Shown one piece after another: positions 44,098-55,784 of a DNA stretch of 64,000 nucleotides. The DNA is from Abyssogena phaseoliformis symbiont OG214 (GTDB lineage: Bacteria; Pseudomonadota; Gammaproteobacteria; PS1; Pseudothioglobaceae). The stretch is from contig NZ_AP012977.1 in NCBI RefSeq assembly GCF_016592595.1, positions 186,001 to 250,000 on the forward strand, in the 5' to 3' direction. The position numbers were made by a program, and so were the translations under genes. Position 1 is the stretch's first letter, and every line of letters begins with the position of its first letter. The notes beneath the pieces are model-generated. The model was not told the DNA's origin and did no database searches. It saw nothing but the letters and a program-made list of their open reading frames with translations.

Positions 44098-45977
44098 TTT
44101 TTCATGCTTAATTTGATTGAAGTGTCATTGGTTAAAATGTGTCCCATTGCCTCTTTAAATACCATTGCTGCTGAGTTTGACCCTTCGCATTTACTACGAA
44201 GATTAGGGTTCCAAGAGGTATAGCATTTTTTAGGATAATCAAGCCTTACTGCCATAATATATTTAGGTTTTTTAACAGGCACAAAGCCGGTAAAGAAAGT
44301 GCGCTTAGCGCCTTTTTTATTATATGATCCATTAACCACCATCTCTGCTGTTCCTGTTTTTCCAGCCACGTTGTAGCCTTTGATTTGTGCTCGATATCCA
44401 GACCCTTGATTTGAAGTGACTGCGCTTAATAATTGAGCAATTTTTGCAATAGATTGTTTGTTAAATACTTGAGTTGTGTCCTCATAGGTACTGGTATTTT
44501 TAACCAGTTTTAATGGCGGCATAGCACCTTCATTGGCAAATACCAAATAAGCTCTAGCCAATTGCGCCAGATTAGTCTCCATTGGCCCATGACCAAATGA
44601 TAAGGTGCGTTTGTCACTTAATGCCCATGAACTAAAGTGTCTCAATGAGCCAGAATTTTCAATGCTTGGTATAAGGCCTAGTTGATGGCCAAATCCCAGC
44701 TTGTTCCAAGTGTTGTACATGGCTTCTGGCTCAAGCCTTTCGGAGACATTAACAGTACCAAGATTGTGAGATTTTTGCAATATTTTTTTAATTGTCATTT
44801 GCTTGTATTTGCCATCTGGCTTGATATGACCAATGCGTTTTGAAACATCAATAAGTTCATCTTCAGTGGCTGTTATTTGGTTTTTATCCAATGCCAAAAG
44901 CATGGTGAATGGTTTCATGGTTGAGCCTGGCTCTACTTTATCAGACAGTACTCTATTACGATAATGTTCAGCATTATAAGTGCTATTATCATTTGGATTA
45001 TCAGCAGGGTAATTGACCATCGCCAGCACTTCACCATTTGGTGCAAGAATAATGGCTGAGCCTGAATCTGCCTCATGCTTTTGAACCGATTTTTTAATGG
45101 CTTCATAAGTATGGTATTGAATGTCAGTATCAATAGTCAGCATTATGTTTTGCCCTTGTTGTTTTTGAGTGATTGTTTTAGAATTGAAATACGCTTCATC
45201 GGTGCCAACTTTAAAATTAATCAGCGTTTGTCCATTACGCCCAGCAAGGCTATTTTCAAATTCTCCCTCAATGCCAGAAGTGCCTTTTTTGTTGGCATTA
45301 ACTCGACCTAATAGTGGTGCTAACGAGGCAGATTTTGGATAGTATCTTTTCGTATCTTGTTGTAATGCTACGCCAGCAATTCTTGCTTTTTTGCATCGTT
45401 TAACAAGGACGTAGGTTGTTTTTGTCTTTTGTAAGTTTAAGGTGTTTAAGGCGTGTTCAATGAAACTTAATTTATTAGCCATCTTTTTATTTGTACAGAC
45501 TGAAATTCTCATTAATTTTAATTGCTTTAATTTGTTAATAATAGGGTCGGTGAGTGTGATATTATTCTTAATAATCAAATATCTTGAACCAATTTTTCGT
45601 TTTGATACGAGTAACTTACTGAGCGTTTGAACTTTTATATCTAGGACGTGCGCTAATTTGGGAATAAATTCGACCTGAATCAGTGTTGGGTCTAAATTAA
45701 GGCGTTTTAACAGTAAATTACTGGCAAGGATATGTCCGTTTCTATCTAGAATATCACCTCGTTGGGCAATTTTTGTCTCTAAATTAACGGCTTGATAATC
45801 AGCCCTGTCTTGTATTGACAAACTTGTGATATTAGATTGTGATATAGAGGCGGTTTGATAAGCAAAAACACTAAAAAGAAATACAAAAAAATATTTAACT
45901 GCACCTTGTCTGCGCCAGTAATTTTGCACCCGTCCTAGCATCAATGTTTTTGAAATGGTTGATATTTTTCCACTCAT
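44094..45977 (-). CDS. ftsI: Division transpeptidase FtsI (PBP3)
   Basis: 627 residues with one membrane anchor (AVKYFFVFLFSVFAYQTASI), the pedestal domain starting QRGDILDRNGHILASN, and the class B transpeptidase domain: Ser nucleophile in SDKVEPGSTMKPFTML (STMK), SHNLGTVNVS (SxN) and NVAGKTGTAEMV (KTG). It cross-links septal peptidoglycan. Follows ftsL with a four-base overlap; downstream mur genes expected in dcw clusters are not present, since dnaG converges. Confidence 0.96.
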   Translation of the reverse strand: MSGKISTISKTLMLGRVQNYWRRQGAVKYFFVFLFSVFAYQTASISQSNITSLSIQDRADYQAVNLETKIAQRGDILDRNGHILASNLLLKRLNLDPTLIQVEFIPKLAHVLDIKVQTLSKLLVSKRKIGSRYLIIKNNITLTDPIINKLKQLKLMRISVCTNKKMANKLSFIEHALNTLNLQKTKTTYVLVKRCKKARIAGVALQQDTKRYYPKSASLAPLLGRVNANKKGTSGIEGEFENSLAGRNGQTLINFKVGTDEAYFNSKTITQKQQGQNIMLTIDTDIQYHTYEAIKKSVQKHEADSGSAIILAPNGEVLAMVNYPADNPNDNSTYNAEHYRNRVLSDKVEPGSTMKPFTMLLALDKNQITATEDELIDVSKRIGHIKPDGKYKQMTIKKILQKSHNLGTVNVSERLEPEAMYNTWNKLGFGHQLGLIPSIENSGSLRHFSSWALSDKRTLSFGHGPMETNLAQLARAYLVFANEGAMPPLKLVKNTSTYEDTTQVFNKQSIAKIAQLLSAVTSNQGSGYRAQIKGYNVAGKTGTAEMVVNGSYNKKGAKRTFFTGFVPVKKPKYIMAVRLDYPKKCYTSWNPNLRSKCEGSNSAAMVFKEAMGHILTNDTSIKLSMKN

Positions 45978-46246
45978 AATGACAATTCTCTTTGTCTTTT
46001 AGGCGCTTGCATTTTTAATATTTTTAAAGCTTTGGCTTTAATGGCGCTACCACTGGTTGTTTGTGATTGTTCAATTAATAATTGCTTATGCAGAGCGATT
46101 AATTGGTGGTTTCGTGTCTCTATACGTTTTGATTGAGTATATAAAAGATATATTTGATGATGCCAAGAGATGGTTAAAATACTCAACACAACCACACCTA
46201 ATATTAGTGCAATATTAAGCTTGGTTTTGTTGATATTTAAGGACAT
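45974..46246 (-). CDS. ftsL: Cell-division protein FtsL
   Basis: 90 residues: one membrane segment (LNIALILGVVVLSILTISWH) followed by a coiled coil (QSKRIETRNHQLIALHKQLL IEQSQT with heptad pattern) and a short tail. FtsL bridges FtsB/FtsQ and FtsI/FtsW in the divisome. Short and weakly conserved as in all FtsL; the position between rsmH and ftsI is diagnostic. Confidence 0.85.
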   Translation of the reverse strand: MSLNINKTKLNIALILGVVVLSILTISWHHQIYLLYTQSKRIETRNHQLIALHKQLLIEQSQTTSGSAIKAKALKILKMQAPKRQRELSL

Positions 46247-46247
46247 T

Positions 46248-47171
46248 TTAATTTTTGCTTGCTACTCGTAAAATTGCACTTCGAGCACGGGAATTGCTAC
46301 TAATTTCTGCCTTACTAGCAAAGTGCTTGCCTAAATCTTTCAGGCAAGTTTTTTCAATTTTATAGTCAATAATAGGCAAGCCTTTTGGTAGGGTTTTTTG
46401 TCGTGAATTTTTTTGAATAAAACGCTTAACAATACGATCTTCAATCGAGTGAAAACTAATAATAGACAGCCTACCATGCTTGCTTAAAACATCTTTGGAC
46501 TGTTCCAATACAGCTTCAAGCTGTTTAAGTTCTTGGTTGATAAAGATACGTATGGCTTGAAAAGTTCGTGTGGCAGGGTGTTTGTTTTTTTGCCCTTTTA
46601 CTACTTCACTAACAATATTGGCAAGCACTAAAGTGGTTTCTAATGTGTGGTTTTGTTGGTATTTTTTGATTCTAGTAGCAATATGTCGTGATTTTTTTTC
46701 ATCACCAAATTGATAAATAACATTGGCAATCTCTTCCTCATTGGCCGACTTTAGCCATTGTGTGGCACTGACGCCTGTGGTTTGGTTCATACGCATATCT
46801 AGTGGGCCATCAGCCTTAAAGCTAAAACCACGTTGTGCATTGTCCAACTGAGGTGATGAGACACCAAGATCCATTAAAACACCATCAATCTTACCTATTA
46901 ATCCTTGCTGAGTTATGATACTTAGCATATTTGAAAATGCGCTGTGAATAAGGGTTAGGCGATTATCAGTAAAATTTTTATGGGCGTATTCAATCGCACT
47001 AATATCTTGGTCAAAGGCGATTAATTTTCCTTGCTTATCTAACTTGTTCAATACGCCTTGAGCATGACCACCACGACCAAAAGTTGCATCAATATAAATG
47101 CCATCAGTTTTTATATTAAGTGCATCAATTGATGCATTAAACATCACAGATTGGTGGTGATTAGACATCAT
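46248..47171 (-). CDS. rsmH: 16S rRNA m4C1402 methyltransferase
   Basis: 307 residues. SAM-binding motif IDATFGRGGHAQGVLNKL, VLMDLGVSSPQLDNAQRGFS with the substrate-site DLGVSSxQLD, FQAIRIFINQELKQLE, and LSIISFHSIEDRIVKRF. It methylates C1402 of 16S rRNA. Overlaps mraZ by four bases and precedes ftsL. Confidence 0.96.
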   Translation of the reverse strand: MMSNHHQSVMFNASIDALNIKTDGIYIDATFGRGGHAQGVLNKLDKQGKLIAFDQDISAIEYAHKNFTDNRLTLIHSAFSNMLSIITQQGLIGKIDGVLMDLGVSSPQLDNAQRGFSFKADGPLDMRMNQTTGVSATQWLKSANEEEIANVIYQFGDEKKSRHIATRIKKYQQNHTLETTLVLANIVSEVVKGQKNKHPATRTFQAIRIFINQELKQLEAVLEQSKDVLSKHGRLSIISFHSIEDRIVKRFIQKNSRQKTLPKGLPIIDYKIEKTCLKDLGKHFASKAEISSNSRARSAILRVASKN

Positions 47172-47620
47172 AGCGATAATTGGGCAATTTCTATTGGGAT
47201 TTGGGTTTGTTTACTGAGTGTGTCAAGATTGTCAAATTGTTTATGCCAAGTATTCTCATCCCATAATTCAAAATTATGCCCTTGACCACTCATGATAATT
47301 TTCTTATCTATATGGGCATAATGTTTAAGTGTTGAAGGAATTAGAATGCGCGCCGCCTTGTCCAATTCACAATCAGTAGCATGACCAATGAGTTTGCGTT
47401 TTAGTCGTTTTGTGTGGATATTTAACGAAGGCAAGGCACTGATTTTTTCTTCCAATATTTGCCAATCTTTTAAAGGATACAACAACAAACATTCATCCTC
47501 TGGATGAATACTCAGTACCATCTTACCTGAACAAATTTCATCAATTTGCGTTTGGTGGCGTGTTGGCATTTTTACCCTTCCCTTGGTGTCAACGCTTAAA
47601 TTGTGCACCCCTCTGAACAT
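47168..47620 (-). CDS. mraZ: Transcriptional regulator MraZ
   Basis: 150 residues with two SpoVT-AbrB-like repeats (FRGVHNLSVDTKGRVKMPTR, and LDKAARILIPSTLKHYAH). MraZ binds tandem repeats upstream of its own operon and represses it. Its ATG overlaps the stop of a small membrane-protein ORF, and three decamer repeats lie further up at 47811-47840. Confidence 0.95.
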   Translation of the reverse strand: MFRGVHNLSVDTKGRVKMPTRHQTQIDEICSGKMVLSIHPEDECLLLYPLKDWQILEEKISALPSLNIHTKRLKRKLIGHATDCELDKAARILIPSTLKHYAHIDKKIIMSGQGHNFELWDENTWHKQFDNLDTLSKQTQIPIEIAQLSL

Positions 47621-47775
47621 TAGCGATGTTGCTGATATTTTTGCATATAAGCCATGACACCTAATATTAAAGCCACAATGGTGATAATTAAAAATGGTTT
47701 GGTATTATTTATTTGGTTTTGTTGTGCACCTATCAGAGCTAAAACACTGAGTACAAGCTTCAATTTTTTTTTCAT
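47620..47775 (-). CDS. Small membrane protein in front of mraZ
   Basis: 51 residues, not recognised as a family. ATG 47775 has AAAGGAG eight bases upstream, and its TAA overlaps the mraZ ATG (TAATG), strong signs of real coding. The sequence is basic at the start (MKKKLKLVLSVLALIGA) with a second hydrophobic segment (FLIITIVALILGVMAYM) and a polar end (QKYQQHR). It would sit in the inner membrane and be co-expressed with the division genes. Confidence 0.7.
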   Translation of the reverse strand: MKKKLKLVLSVLALIGAQQNQINNTKPFLIITIVALILGVMAYMQKYQQHR

Positions 47776-47810
47776 ACAAGAACTCCTTTTAATATAACTT
47801 TATGGAAAAT

Positions 47811-47840
47811 TTTAGACACTTTTAGACACTTTATTCCACT
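47811..47840 (-). promoter_or_regulatory. Probable MraZ operator: three 10-bp direct repeats
   Basis: On the plus strand TTTAGACACT occurs twice back to back, followed by TTATTCCACT. Read toward mraZ the repeats are AGTGGAATAA, AGTGTCTAAA, AGTGTCTAAA, all with a GTG core every ten bases. MraZ operators in other bacteria are three or four short repeats (TGGGN) with a ten-base period, placed before the operon. The site lies 36 bases before the first gene. The region 47841-48021 shows no gene. Confidence 0.65.
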
Positions 47841-48021
47841 TTTATTTAAAACAATTTAAAAATTTGTCTTTGTAGTAAAAAAGTTGTTAACGATAGTTTT
47901 GACTTGGGTTTTTTATCTAAGTGAGAAGTTTAGAAATTCATTCTTTTCTTATATAGTGTGATTGTGTTGTTTTGCTATTGATACAATAGCAAATATTTTA
48001 CACCTTCCAAAATTATACTAA

Positions 48022-49321
48022 CTAGCCACCTATGACTTCTGGACCCATTAACAAGGTGGGTAAATAGATAGATATTTGGGGAATAAAGGTAATCATTATT
48101 AGAAATAGTAGCATCAATAACAACCATGGCAGTGTTGATTTAATGACGCTTATTAAAGGCATGCCTGTAAATGCTTGAGGTAACAAATAAGTTAAGCTCC
48201 ACAGGCGGCGTTAGCATGCCAATTTCCATATTAACAACCATAATAATACCAAGGTGAATTGGATCAATACCAAGTTCTATTGCGATTGGAAACAAGATGG
48301 GTGCCATGATGAGCAGTACTGCTGATAGTTCCATAAAATTACCTGCAATGAGTAATATTAAGTTAACAATGAGTAGGAACCCCCCAAACAGGCAAACCAA
48401 AAGAAATAATCGCTTCTACAATCTCATGAGGAATGCGCTCGTTAGTTAATACAAAAGCAAATAGCATTGCATTTGTAATAATGCACATCAGTATAATTGA
48501 AGTTTTTGCTGAGTCTATAATGACCCAAGAAATATCTTTTATTTTTATATCTTTATAAACAAAAACGCCTAAAATAAAGGCTATACTGCAGCCACTGCCG
48601 CTGCTTCAGTGGGTGTAAACACACCGCCGTAGATGCCACCCATGATAATAACAACTAAGAATAATCCACCTGAGGCCTTGGTGAAAGACCTTGCTAAATT
48701 CTTCATACCCTTAATAAGATACACTTGGATAGCCTTTGATTCTAGCGGTGAAGTAAATGGCAATCATCATCATTGAACCGATAATCAACCCTGGAATAAC
48801 ACCAGATAAAAACATCCTACCCACCGATACTTCAGTAACAGTTGCATAAACCATCATAACAATTGAAGGTGGAATTAAGATGCCCATAGTGCCAGCAGAA
48901 CTAATCACGCCTGCAGCATAAGATTGTGGGTAACCTTCTTTAACTATGCCAGCAATAACATAGAGCCAATGGCAATAACAGTGGCAGGTGATGAGCCTGA
49001 TACAGCAGTAAACATCATGCAAGCCAGTACTGATGCCATTGGTAAGCCATCTTTAATCCAGCCAATACTATCAATCGCAAAGTCAACCAAGCGTTGTGCC
49101 GCGCCACCTTTTGACAAAAAGGAGGACGTTAATATAAAAAATGGAATGGCTATTAAAGTATAGTGCTCCATTGAGCTAAATATATGCCCAGCAAGAGAGG
49201 CTAGAGATTCATCTCCAAATAATAAAATCACACTAACGCTGGATAAGCCTAGGGAAAAAGCCACAGGCACGCCTAATGCTATTAGACCAAAAAGCATGAA
49301 AAACAAGACAAAAATTACCAT
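48022..49321 (-). pseudogene. dctM: TRAP dicarboxylate transporter, large permease (DctM), broken
   Basis: Frames in order: MVIFVLFFMLFGLIALGVPV and FSSMEHYTLIAIPFFILTSS; AAGVISSAGTMGILIPPSIV (signature) and MFLSGVIPGLIIGSMMMIAI; GLFLVVIIMGGIYGGVFTPT with TEAAAVAAV; PILFPIAIELGIDPIHLGII and MEIGMLTPPVELNLFV. The end is LPTLLMGPEVIGG, at 48022. At least four frameshifts (near 48950, 48715, 48580 and 48380). The gene would encode the 12-helix sodium-driven permease. Third gene of the dctPQM operon. Confidence 0.9.
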
Positions 49322-49410
49322 TATTTTTGACTACTCTTGATAATCATTAGTGTGCATAGTGTGCAAATCAGCAAAGTACATGAGCAGGGTTTTGTCTTTA
49401 ATAACATTAA

Positions 49411-49856
49411 TCATAACTTCCACAAAAGCCGATAAAACATCAGTGCAAAACTAAGAGGTAAGATGATTTTTGCTTGCCATCCAAGTATTGGCAAATCTCC
49501 CATTTTAATTTCAATTGCTTTTAGCAATGAAATGTATTCATAACTACCTATGAACATAATAATGACAAATACCATGCAAGCAGATATGGAAAAAGTGTTA
49601 TTTTTTTCGATTTTTCTCAGAAAAAAGATTGACCGCGCTGTCAACAGCAATATGCGCGCCACATTTAATAACATAGGATGCGGCCTAGTAAGATTAGCCA
49701 AGCTAAATAAATAAGTAGTGACTTCTAACGCCCAAATTGTACCTGAGTTAAATACATATCGGGCAACAACTTGTGAAAAGGTTAATAGTGTCATTGTGAC
49801 TAATAATAATGTAATCAGCCACTGCTCAACGTGATTAAGAATTTTGGACAATTTCA

Positions 49857-49860
<4 letters not shown>
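49411..49860 (-). pseudogene. dctQ: TRAP transporter, small permease (DctQ), broken
   Basis: The first frame reads LSKILNHVEQWLITLLLVTM and FSQVVARYVFNSGTIWALEV (typical DctQ). The expected ILLGASYxxxxGAHIxVD segment appears split over two other frames as LAWLILLG and ASYVIKCGAHIAVDSAVNLF, so paired frameshifts occur near 49700 and 49600 although the reading frame stays open. The end FALMFYRLLWKL is in the first frame. About 25 residues are scrambled, which should inactivate the protein. Confidence 0.8.
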
Positions 49861-50885
<1,025 letters not shown>

Positions 50886-51085
50886 TTACTCTCTTCAAGT
50901 GTATAGATTAATGAGCATAACAGTCTTAAAATAACCAGGTGTCAATCGTCTTTGATATTACTGATAGTAGTGCACTATATAAGCACTTATCCAGATGCCG
51001 TAAAAACCACCTTTAATTTTATCTTTTTACTATTAAGAGTTGAATTAAAATACAGTCTAATTTTAGTCATCCTTAGCGTTATTAA

Positions 51086-53323
51086 ATGAATCAGATTAGT
51101 CTTGAACAACAAAGTGTTGCCGAGTTTAGTGAGCGTGCTTATCTTGATTATTCAATGTATGTTATTCTTGATCGCGCATTGCCTTTTGTTGGTGATGGTC
51201 TAAAGCCAGTACAAAGGCGTATTGTTTATGCGATGAGTGAACTTGGTTTGAAATCTACAGCAAAGTTTAAAAAATCAGCCCGTACGGTGGGCGATGTGCT
51301 TGGTAAATTCCATCCACATGGTGATAGTGCTTGCTATGAGGCGATGGTGCTGATGGCACAGCCATTTTCTTATCGTTATCCATTTATTGACGGGCAAGGA
51401 AACTGGGGTGCGCCAGATGATCCTAAATCATTTGCAGCGATGCGTTATACCGAAAGTAAACTTTCTCGTTATGCAGATTTATTGCTTAGCGAAATTAATC
51501 AAGGTACGGTTAATTGGGTAGATAATTTTGACAGCTCACTTCAAGAGCCTAAAAATCTGCCTGCACAAGTACCTAACTTATTACTAAACGGTACCTCGGG
51601 TATTGCTGTGGGCATGGCAACTGATGTGCCACCGCATAATTTGACCGAAGTGGTGAGCGTTTGTATTGCGCTATTGGACAAGCCATCTATGGATTTAGAC
51701 AGCATCATGCGAATTATTCGAGCACCTGACTATCCCACTGATGCTGATATTGTATCCTCACCTGCAGACCTTAGACAAATTTATGAAACAGGTCATGGGT
51801 CGGTGAAGATGCGTGCTATTTATCAGAAAGAAAAAGGTAATATTGTGATTGAGGCACTGCCTTTCCAAACTTCTGGTGCCAAGGTAATCACCCAAATTGC
51901 AGCGCAAATGCGCGCAAAAAAACTACCTTTGGTGGATGATATTCGAGATGAGTCGGACCATGAAAACCCAACGCGTATTGTTATTGTTCCACGTTCTAAT
52001 CGAGTTGATGTAGATGCATTAATGCTACACTTATTTGCCACAACTGAGCTTGAAAAAAGCTACCGTGTTAATATGAATGTGATTGGTTTGAACGGTAAGC
52101 CAAGCGTTTTGCCACTCATTCCGATGCTTAAAGAATGGTTAAGCTATAGAATGCAAGTTGTGACTAATCGTTTAAGCTATTGCCTTGATAAAATTCTTGC
52201 GCGTTTGTATATTTTAGAAGGCTTGCTCGTTGCTTTTTTAAACATTGATAAAGTGATTGCCATTATTCGTGAGCACGATAAGCCTAAGCCAGTATTGATT
52301 GATCATTTTAAATTGAGTGATATTCAAGCAGAAGCAATTTTAGAGCTAAAATTGCGCCATCTTGTAAAATTAGAAGAAGTTAAAATTCAAGCCGAACAAC
52401 AAGAATTAGCATTAGAGAAAGAAAAATTAGAGTTGTTACTTTCAAGTGACTTGCGCCTTAAAACCTTGATTAAAAAAGAGCTAAAAGCGATTATCAAAGA
52501 TTTTGGTGATGAGCGTAGATCTAACATTAAAAGCAATGTAAATACTGCTCAAGCCTTTAGTGAGGATGATTTGGCACCTGCTGAAAATGTCACCGTCGTG
52601 CTTAGCGATAAAGGCTGGGTGCGCAGTGCTAAAGGTCATGATATTGACCCAACAACACTTAATTATAAAGCAGGCGATGGTTATTTAATCAGCGTCAAAG
52701 GCAAAAGCAACAAACCTGTAATTTTTATTGATTCAACAGGTAGGTCATATTCACTACTGGCTAATTCATTGCTCAGTGCGCGAGGGCAGGGCGAGCCATT
52801 AACAGGCAAACTAAGTCCGCCTTCAGAGGCACGATTTGTCGATGTAGTGATGGGTAAGACGAGTCAAAATATCCTATTGGCTTCTGATGCAGGGTATGGT
52901 TTTATTGCCACTATTGGTGATTTGCTATCTTCAAGACAAGCAGGAAAAGCATCTCTTTCGTTGCCTAAAGGTGCACAAGTGATGAAAATTATTAATGTAG
53001 ATGATTTGGATAATCAGTTTATTGCATTGGCAACAAATCGTGGGCGTTTATTGGTATTTCCAATATCTGAATTGCCAATATTATCCAAAGGTAAAGGTAA
53101 CAAGCTTATTCAAATTCCCACCAAAGATGTTAAGACTAGACAAGAGTTTGTAATGAGTGTTTGTATTTTGCTAGAAACTCAACATTTAAAAGTCATTGCA
53201 GGCAAGCGTCATTTAACCATCAAGTTCCAAGATTTAAGCAATTACATAAGTGCCAGAGCGCGTCGTGGTAACCTTTTGCCTAAAGGCTATCAAAATGTTT
53301 CTTTCATTGAGGCAATTGATTAA
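51086..53323 (+). CDS. parC: DNA topoisomerase IV subunit A
   Basis: 745 residues. N-terminal winged helix with the catalytic Tyr in [35 protein letters not shown] (Ser at the quinolone-target position), the tower and coiled-coil domain, and a shortened C-terminal beta-propeller. ParC decatenates daughter chromosomes together with ParE. It lacks the GyrA-box, which sets it apart from the gyrA at 55785. Divergent from the dead dct operon with a 200-base gap. Confidence 0.95.
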   Translation: MNQISLEQQSVAEFSERAYLDYSMYVILDRALPFVGDGLKPVQRRIVYAMSELGLKSTAKFKKSARTVGDVLGKFHPHGDSACYEAMVLMAQPFSYRYPFIDGQGNWGAPDDPKSFAAMRYTESKLSRYADLLLSEINQGTVNWVDNFDSSLQEPKNLPAQVPNLLLNGTSGIAVGMATDVPPHNLTEVVSVCIALLDKPSMDLDSIMRIIRAPDYPTDADIVSSPADLRQIYETGHGSVKMRAIYQKEKGNIVIEALPFQTSGAKVITQIAAQMRAKKLPLVDDIRDESDHENPTRIVIVPRSNRVDVDALMLHLFATTELEKSYRVNMNVIGLNGKPSVLPLIPMLKEWLSYRMQVVTNRLSYCLDKILARLYILEGLLVAFLNIDKVIAIIREHDKPKPVLIDHFKLSDIQAEAILELKLRHLVKLEEVKIQAEQQELALEKEKLELLLSSDLRLKTLIKKELKAIIKDFGDERRSNIKSNVNTAQAFSEDDLAPAENVTVVLSDKGWVRSAKGHDIDPTTLNYKAGDGYLISVKGKSNKPVIFIDSTGRSYSLLANSLLSARGQGEPLTGKLSPPSEARFVDVVMGKTSQNILLASDAGYGFIATIGDLLSSRQAGKASLSLPKGAQVMKIINVDDLDNQFIALATNRGRLLVFPISELPILSKGKGNKLIQIPTKDVKTRQEFVMSVCILLETQHLKVIAGKRHLTIKFQDLSNYISARARRGNLLPKGYQNVSFIEAID

Positions 53324-53424
53324 ATCAAAATATTTGAGACAAGCCAATAATCTACCCATTAATTCAGGGTGTAATTTTTAGCAGGTCATAGGTATAATTA
53401 ATAATTTTACCAATTTTTCCGAAA

Positions 53425-53802
53425 ATGTTCGTCCTAAAAATTGTTACCGATTTCGCATCGGCTCATTCACTCAGGGAATATCCAGGTGATTGTTCACGTC
53501 TGCATGGGCATAACTGGCAAGTGGAAATGATGGTTGCTGCTAGAAAATTAAATAGCAATGGTATTGCTATTGATTTTCGAGAAATTAAAAAACAAACCAA
53601 GGTTGTTGTAAAGCGTCTAGATCATCAATATTTGAATGAAATAGCACCTTTTGATAAACTTAATCCTACCGCAGAAAATATTGCCAAGTATTTTTTTGAT
53701 GAAGTGGGCCAGCTAATTAATACTAATGATGTTAAGGTCAAGAAAGTGACTATTTGGGAAACACCTAGAGCATCTGTAACTTATTCCCAAGGAGACCTAT
53801 GA
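53425..53802 (+). CDS. queD: 6-carboxytetrahydropterin synthase
   Basis: 125 residues of the PTPS/QueD family. Zinc His in ITDFASAHSLREY and LHGHNWQVEMMV; catalytic Cys in PGDCSRLHGH; late NPTAENIAKYFFDEVGQL and the Glu in KVTIWETPRASVTY. It makes the first pterin intermediate of queuosine. It overlaps folE2 by four bases, and FolE2 supplies the same pathway (GTP to dihydroneopterin triphosphate), so the pair forms a queuosine/folate start module. Confidence 0.92.
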   Translation: MFVLKIVTDFASAHSLREYPGDCSRLHGHNWQVEMMVAARKLNSNGIAIDFREIKKQTKVVVKRLDHQYLNEIAPFDKLNPTAENIAKYFFDEVGQLINTNDVKVKKVTIWETPRASVTYSQGDL

Positions 53803-54593
53803 GTGCAACTCATTTACCTGACACGCAAAATAGTGTAGATACTCGTCAAATTATCATTGATAAAGTAGGCATTAAAGATATCACCCATCCTATTACTTAT
53901 ATTGATTGTGATGGCAATAAAATGCCTACAATAGGCATTTTTACCATGACAGTATCCTTGCCAGAGCATGTTAAAGGCACGCACATGTCACGCTTTATTG
54001 AGATTTTAAACGAAGGTCCTTGTGAGTTTAGTGCACACAATTTTGATAGAATTATTAACAAAGTAAGAGAAAGACTTAAATCAGACACTGCACATATTAC
54101 GCTTAATTTTCCTTTCTTTAGAAAGAAAAAAGCCCCATCTTCAGGTGTTGAATCAATCATGGATTATCAAGTGACTTTATATGGCACATTAAATAAAGGT
54201 GAGGCACAAGTGATGATGAAAGTCGTGGTTCCTGTGACCAGTCTATGTCCTTGTTCAAAAAGTATTTCTAAATATGGGGCGCATAATCAACGCTCGCATA
54301 TTACTATTAAAGCCAAGGTAGCTAAAGGAAAAACTTTACACATTGAAGATTTGATTGATTTAGCCGAACGCAAAGCTTCGTGTGAACTTTATGCCATTCT
54401 TAAACGCGATGATGAAAAAGTGGTGACTGAAAGAGCGTATGATAACCCTGCATTTGTTGAGGACTTAGTGCGTGATATTGCAGTCGATTTAAATGCGGAT
54501 GATAAAATTAGTTATTACCGTCTTGAGTCTGAAAATTTTGAATCGATTCATAATCATTCAGCTTATGCACTTATTGAAAATCAAAAATGCTAA
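53799..54593 (+). CDS. folE2: GTP cyclohydrolase FolE2 (type IB)
   Basis: 264 residues. Type IB signature with active-site Cys in VPVTSLCPCSKSISKYGAHN, plus EGPCEFSAHNFDRII and TERAYDNPAFVEDLVRDIAV. It converts GTP to dihydroneopterin triphosphate for folate and queuosine. Unlike zinc-dependent FolE it works with other metals, an advantage under zinc limitation. It overlaps queD at its start and aroG-type gene at its end. Confidence 0.94.
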   Translation: MSATHLPDTQNSVDTRQIIIDKVGIKDITHPITYIDCDGNKMPTIGIFTMTVSLPEHVKGTHMSRFIEILNEGPCEFSAHNFDRIINKVRERLKSDTAHITLNFPFFRKKKAPSSGVESIMDYQVTLYGTLNKGEAQVMMKVVVPVTSLCPCSKSISKYGAHNQRSHITIKAKVAKGKTLHIEDLIDLAERKASCELYAILKRDDEKVVTERAYDNPAFVEDLVRDIAVDLNADDKISYYRLESENFESIHNHSAYALIENQKC

Positions 54594-55654
54594 AAAAAAT
54601 CTTAAATAAAATTAGTAACATTCGCATCACCAAGGCAGAATCCATTACCCCGCCAATAGGCTTTATTAAAAAATACCCAGTCAAAAAGACACAGTCTGAT
54701 TTTATTATCCACTCAAGAAAAGCCATTGCCGATATCATCTCTGGCAAGGATAAGCGTTTATTGGTTGTGGTTGGGCCTTGCTCCATTCATGATCCAAAAG
54801 CTGCTAGAGATTATGCGCAACGATTGTTAAAAATAAAGCAAGAATTAGAGCAAGATTTATTTATTGTTATGCGTGTTTATTTTGAAAAACCACGCACCAC
54901 AATTGGCTGGAAAGGGCTTATTTATGATCCTGATTTAGACAACAGTTTTGACATGGAAAAAGGTTTTGATTTGGCTCGTAGTTTGTTACTAGATTTGTCA
55001 AAAATGGGCATGCCAAGTGCCACAGAATATCTTGATTTAATCACCCCACAATACATCTCTGATTTGATTTCATGGGGGGCAATTGGCGCACGAACAACCG
55101 AAAGTCAAACTCACCGAGAATTGGCGTCTGGCTTGTCTTGTCCAGTGGGTTTTAAAAATGGCACAAACGGCAACATCCAAATTGCCATTGATGCGATTGT
55201 ATCGGCTTCAAATTCACATATGTTTTGGTCGATTAGTAAAAAAGGCGTGGCAAATCGTTACACCACAACAGGCAATCCAAATTGCCATATTATCCTTCGT
55301 GGCGCTGCTGATGGACCCAACTATAGTAAAGAAAACGTTGACAATGCGGTTAAGCAATTAATAAAAGATGGTTTATTAGGTAGAGTTATGGTTGATTTTT
55401 CCCACGCTAATAGTGAGAAAAATTTTAAAAACCAGTTGCTAGTGGGTGATGAAATTGCCAAACAAGTGAGTTTAGGCTCAGATAAAATTTTTGGGGTGAT
55501 GATTGAGTCCAATATCAATGAAGGCGCTCAAGCAGTAGATGAATTAAAATCATTAGAGTACGGTATTAGTATTACCGACGGTTGTCTTGGCTGGCAAGAT
55601 ACTGAAAATCTGCTCAAAACACTAGCATTATCAGCGCAAGCAAGAAATACATAG
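54587..55654 (+). CDS. 3-deoxy-7-phosphoheptulonate synthase (DAHP synthase, class I-alpha)
   Basis: 355 residues of the AroF/AroG/AroH family. LLVVVGPCSIHDPKAARDYA, MRVYFEKPRTTIGWKGLIYD, GARTTESQTHRELASGLSCP with KNGTNGNIQIAID, VMVDFSHANSEKNF and ITDGCLGWQDTE hold the metal and PEP/E4P residues. First step of the shikimate pathway. I cannot tell from sequence which amino acid inhibits it. Overlaps folE2 by seven bases. Confidence 0.94.
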   Translation: MLKKILNKISNIRITKAESITPPIGFIKKYPVKKTQSDFIIHSRKAIADIISGKDKRLLVVVGPCSIHDPKAARDYAQRLLKIKQELEQDLFIVMRVYFEKPRTTIGWKGLIYDPDLDNSFDMEKGFDLARSLLLDLSKMGMPSATEYLDLITPQYISDLISWGAIGARTTESQTHRELASGLSCPVGFKNGTNGNIQIAIDAIVSASNSHMFWSISKKGVANRYTTTGNPNCHIILRGAADGPNYSKENVDNAVKQLIKDGLLGRVMVDFSHANSEKNFKNQLLVGDEIAKQVSLGSDKIFGVMIESNINEGAQAVDELKSLEYGISITDGCLGWQDTENLLKTLALSAQARNT

Positions 55655-55784
55655 TTTTAAACTAAAAGACCTTACTTTCTAATAAAAGATTTATCAAAAA
55701 AGCAAGGTTTTAGCTTGAAATAAAATCAATACTTGCACTCAAATTAGGTAAAATAAAAGGCAATTCAAATCAAGTCTTTTTATC

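Noticed and set aside
55670-55730. Hairpin after the DAHP synthase gene
   Set aside because: Arms pair with a mismatch and only four T follow; too weak to list as a terminator.
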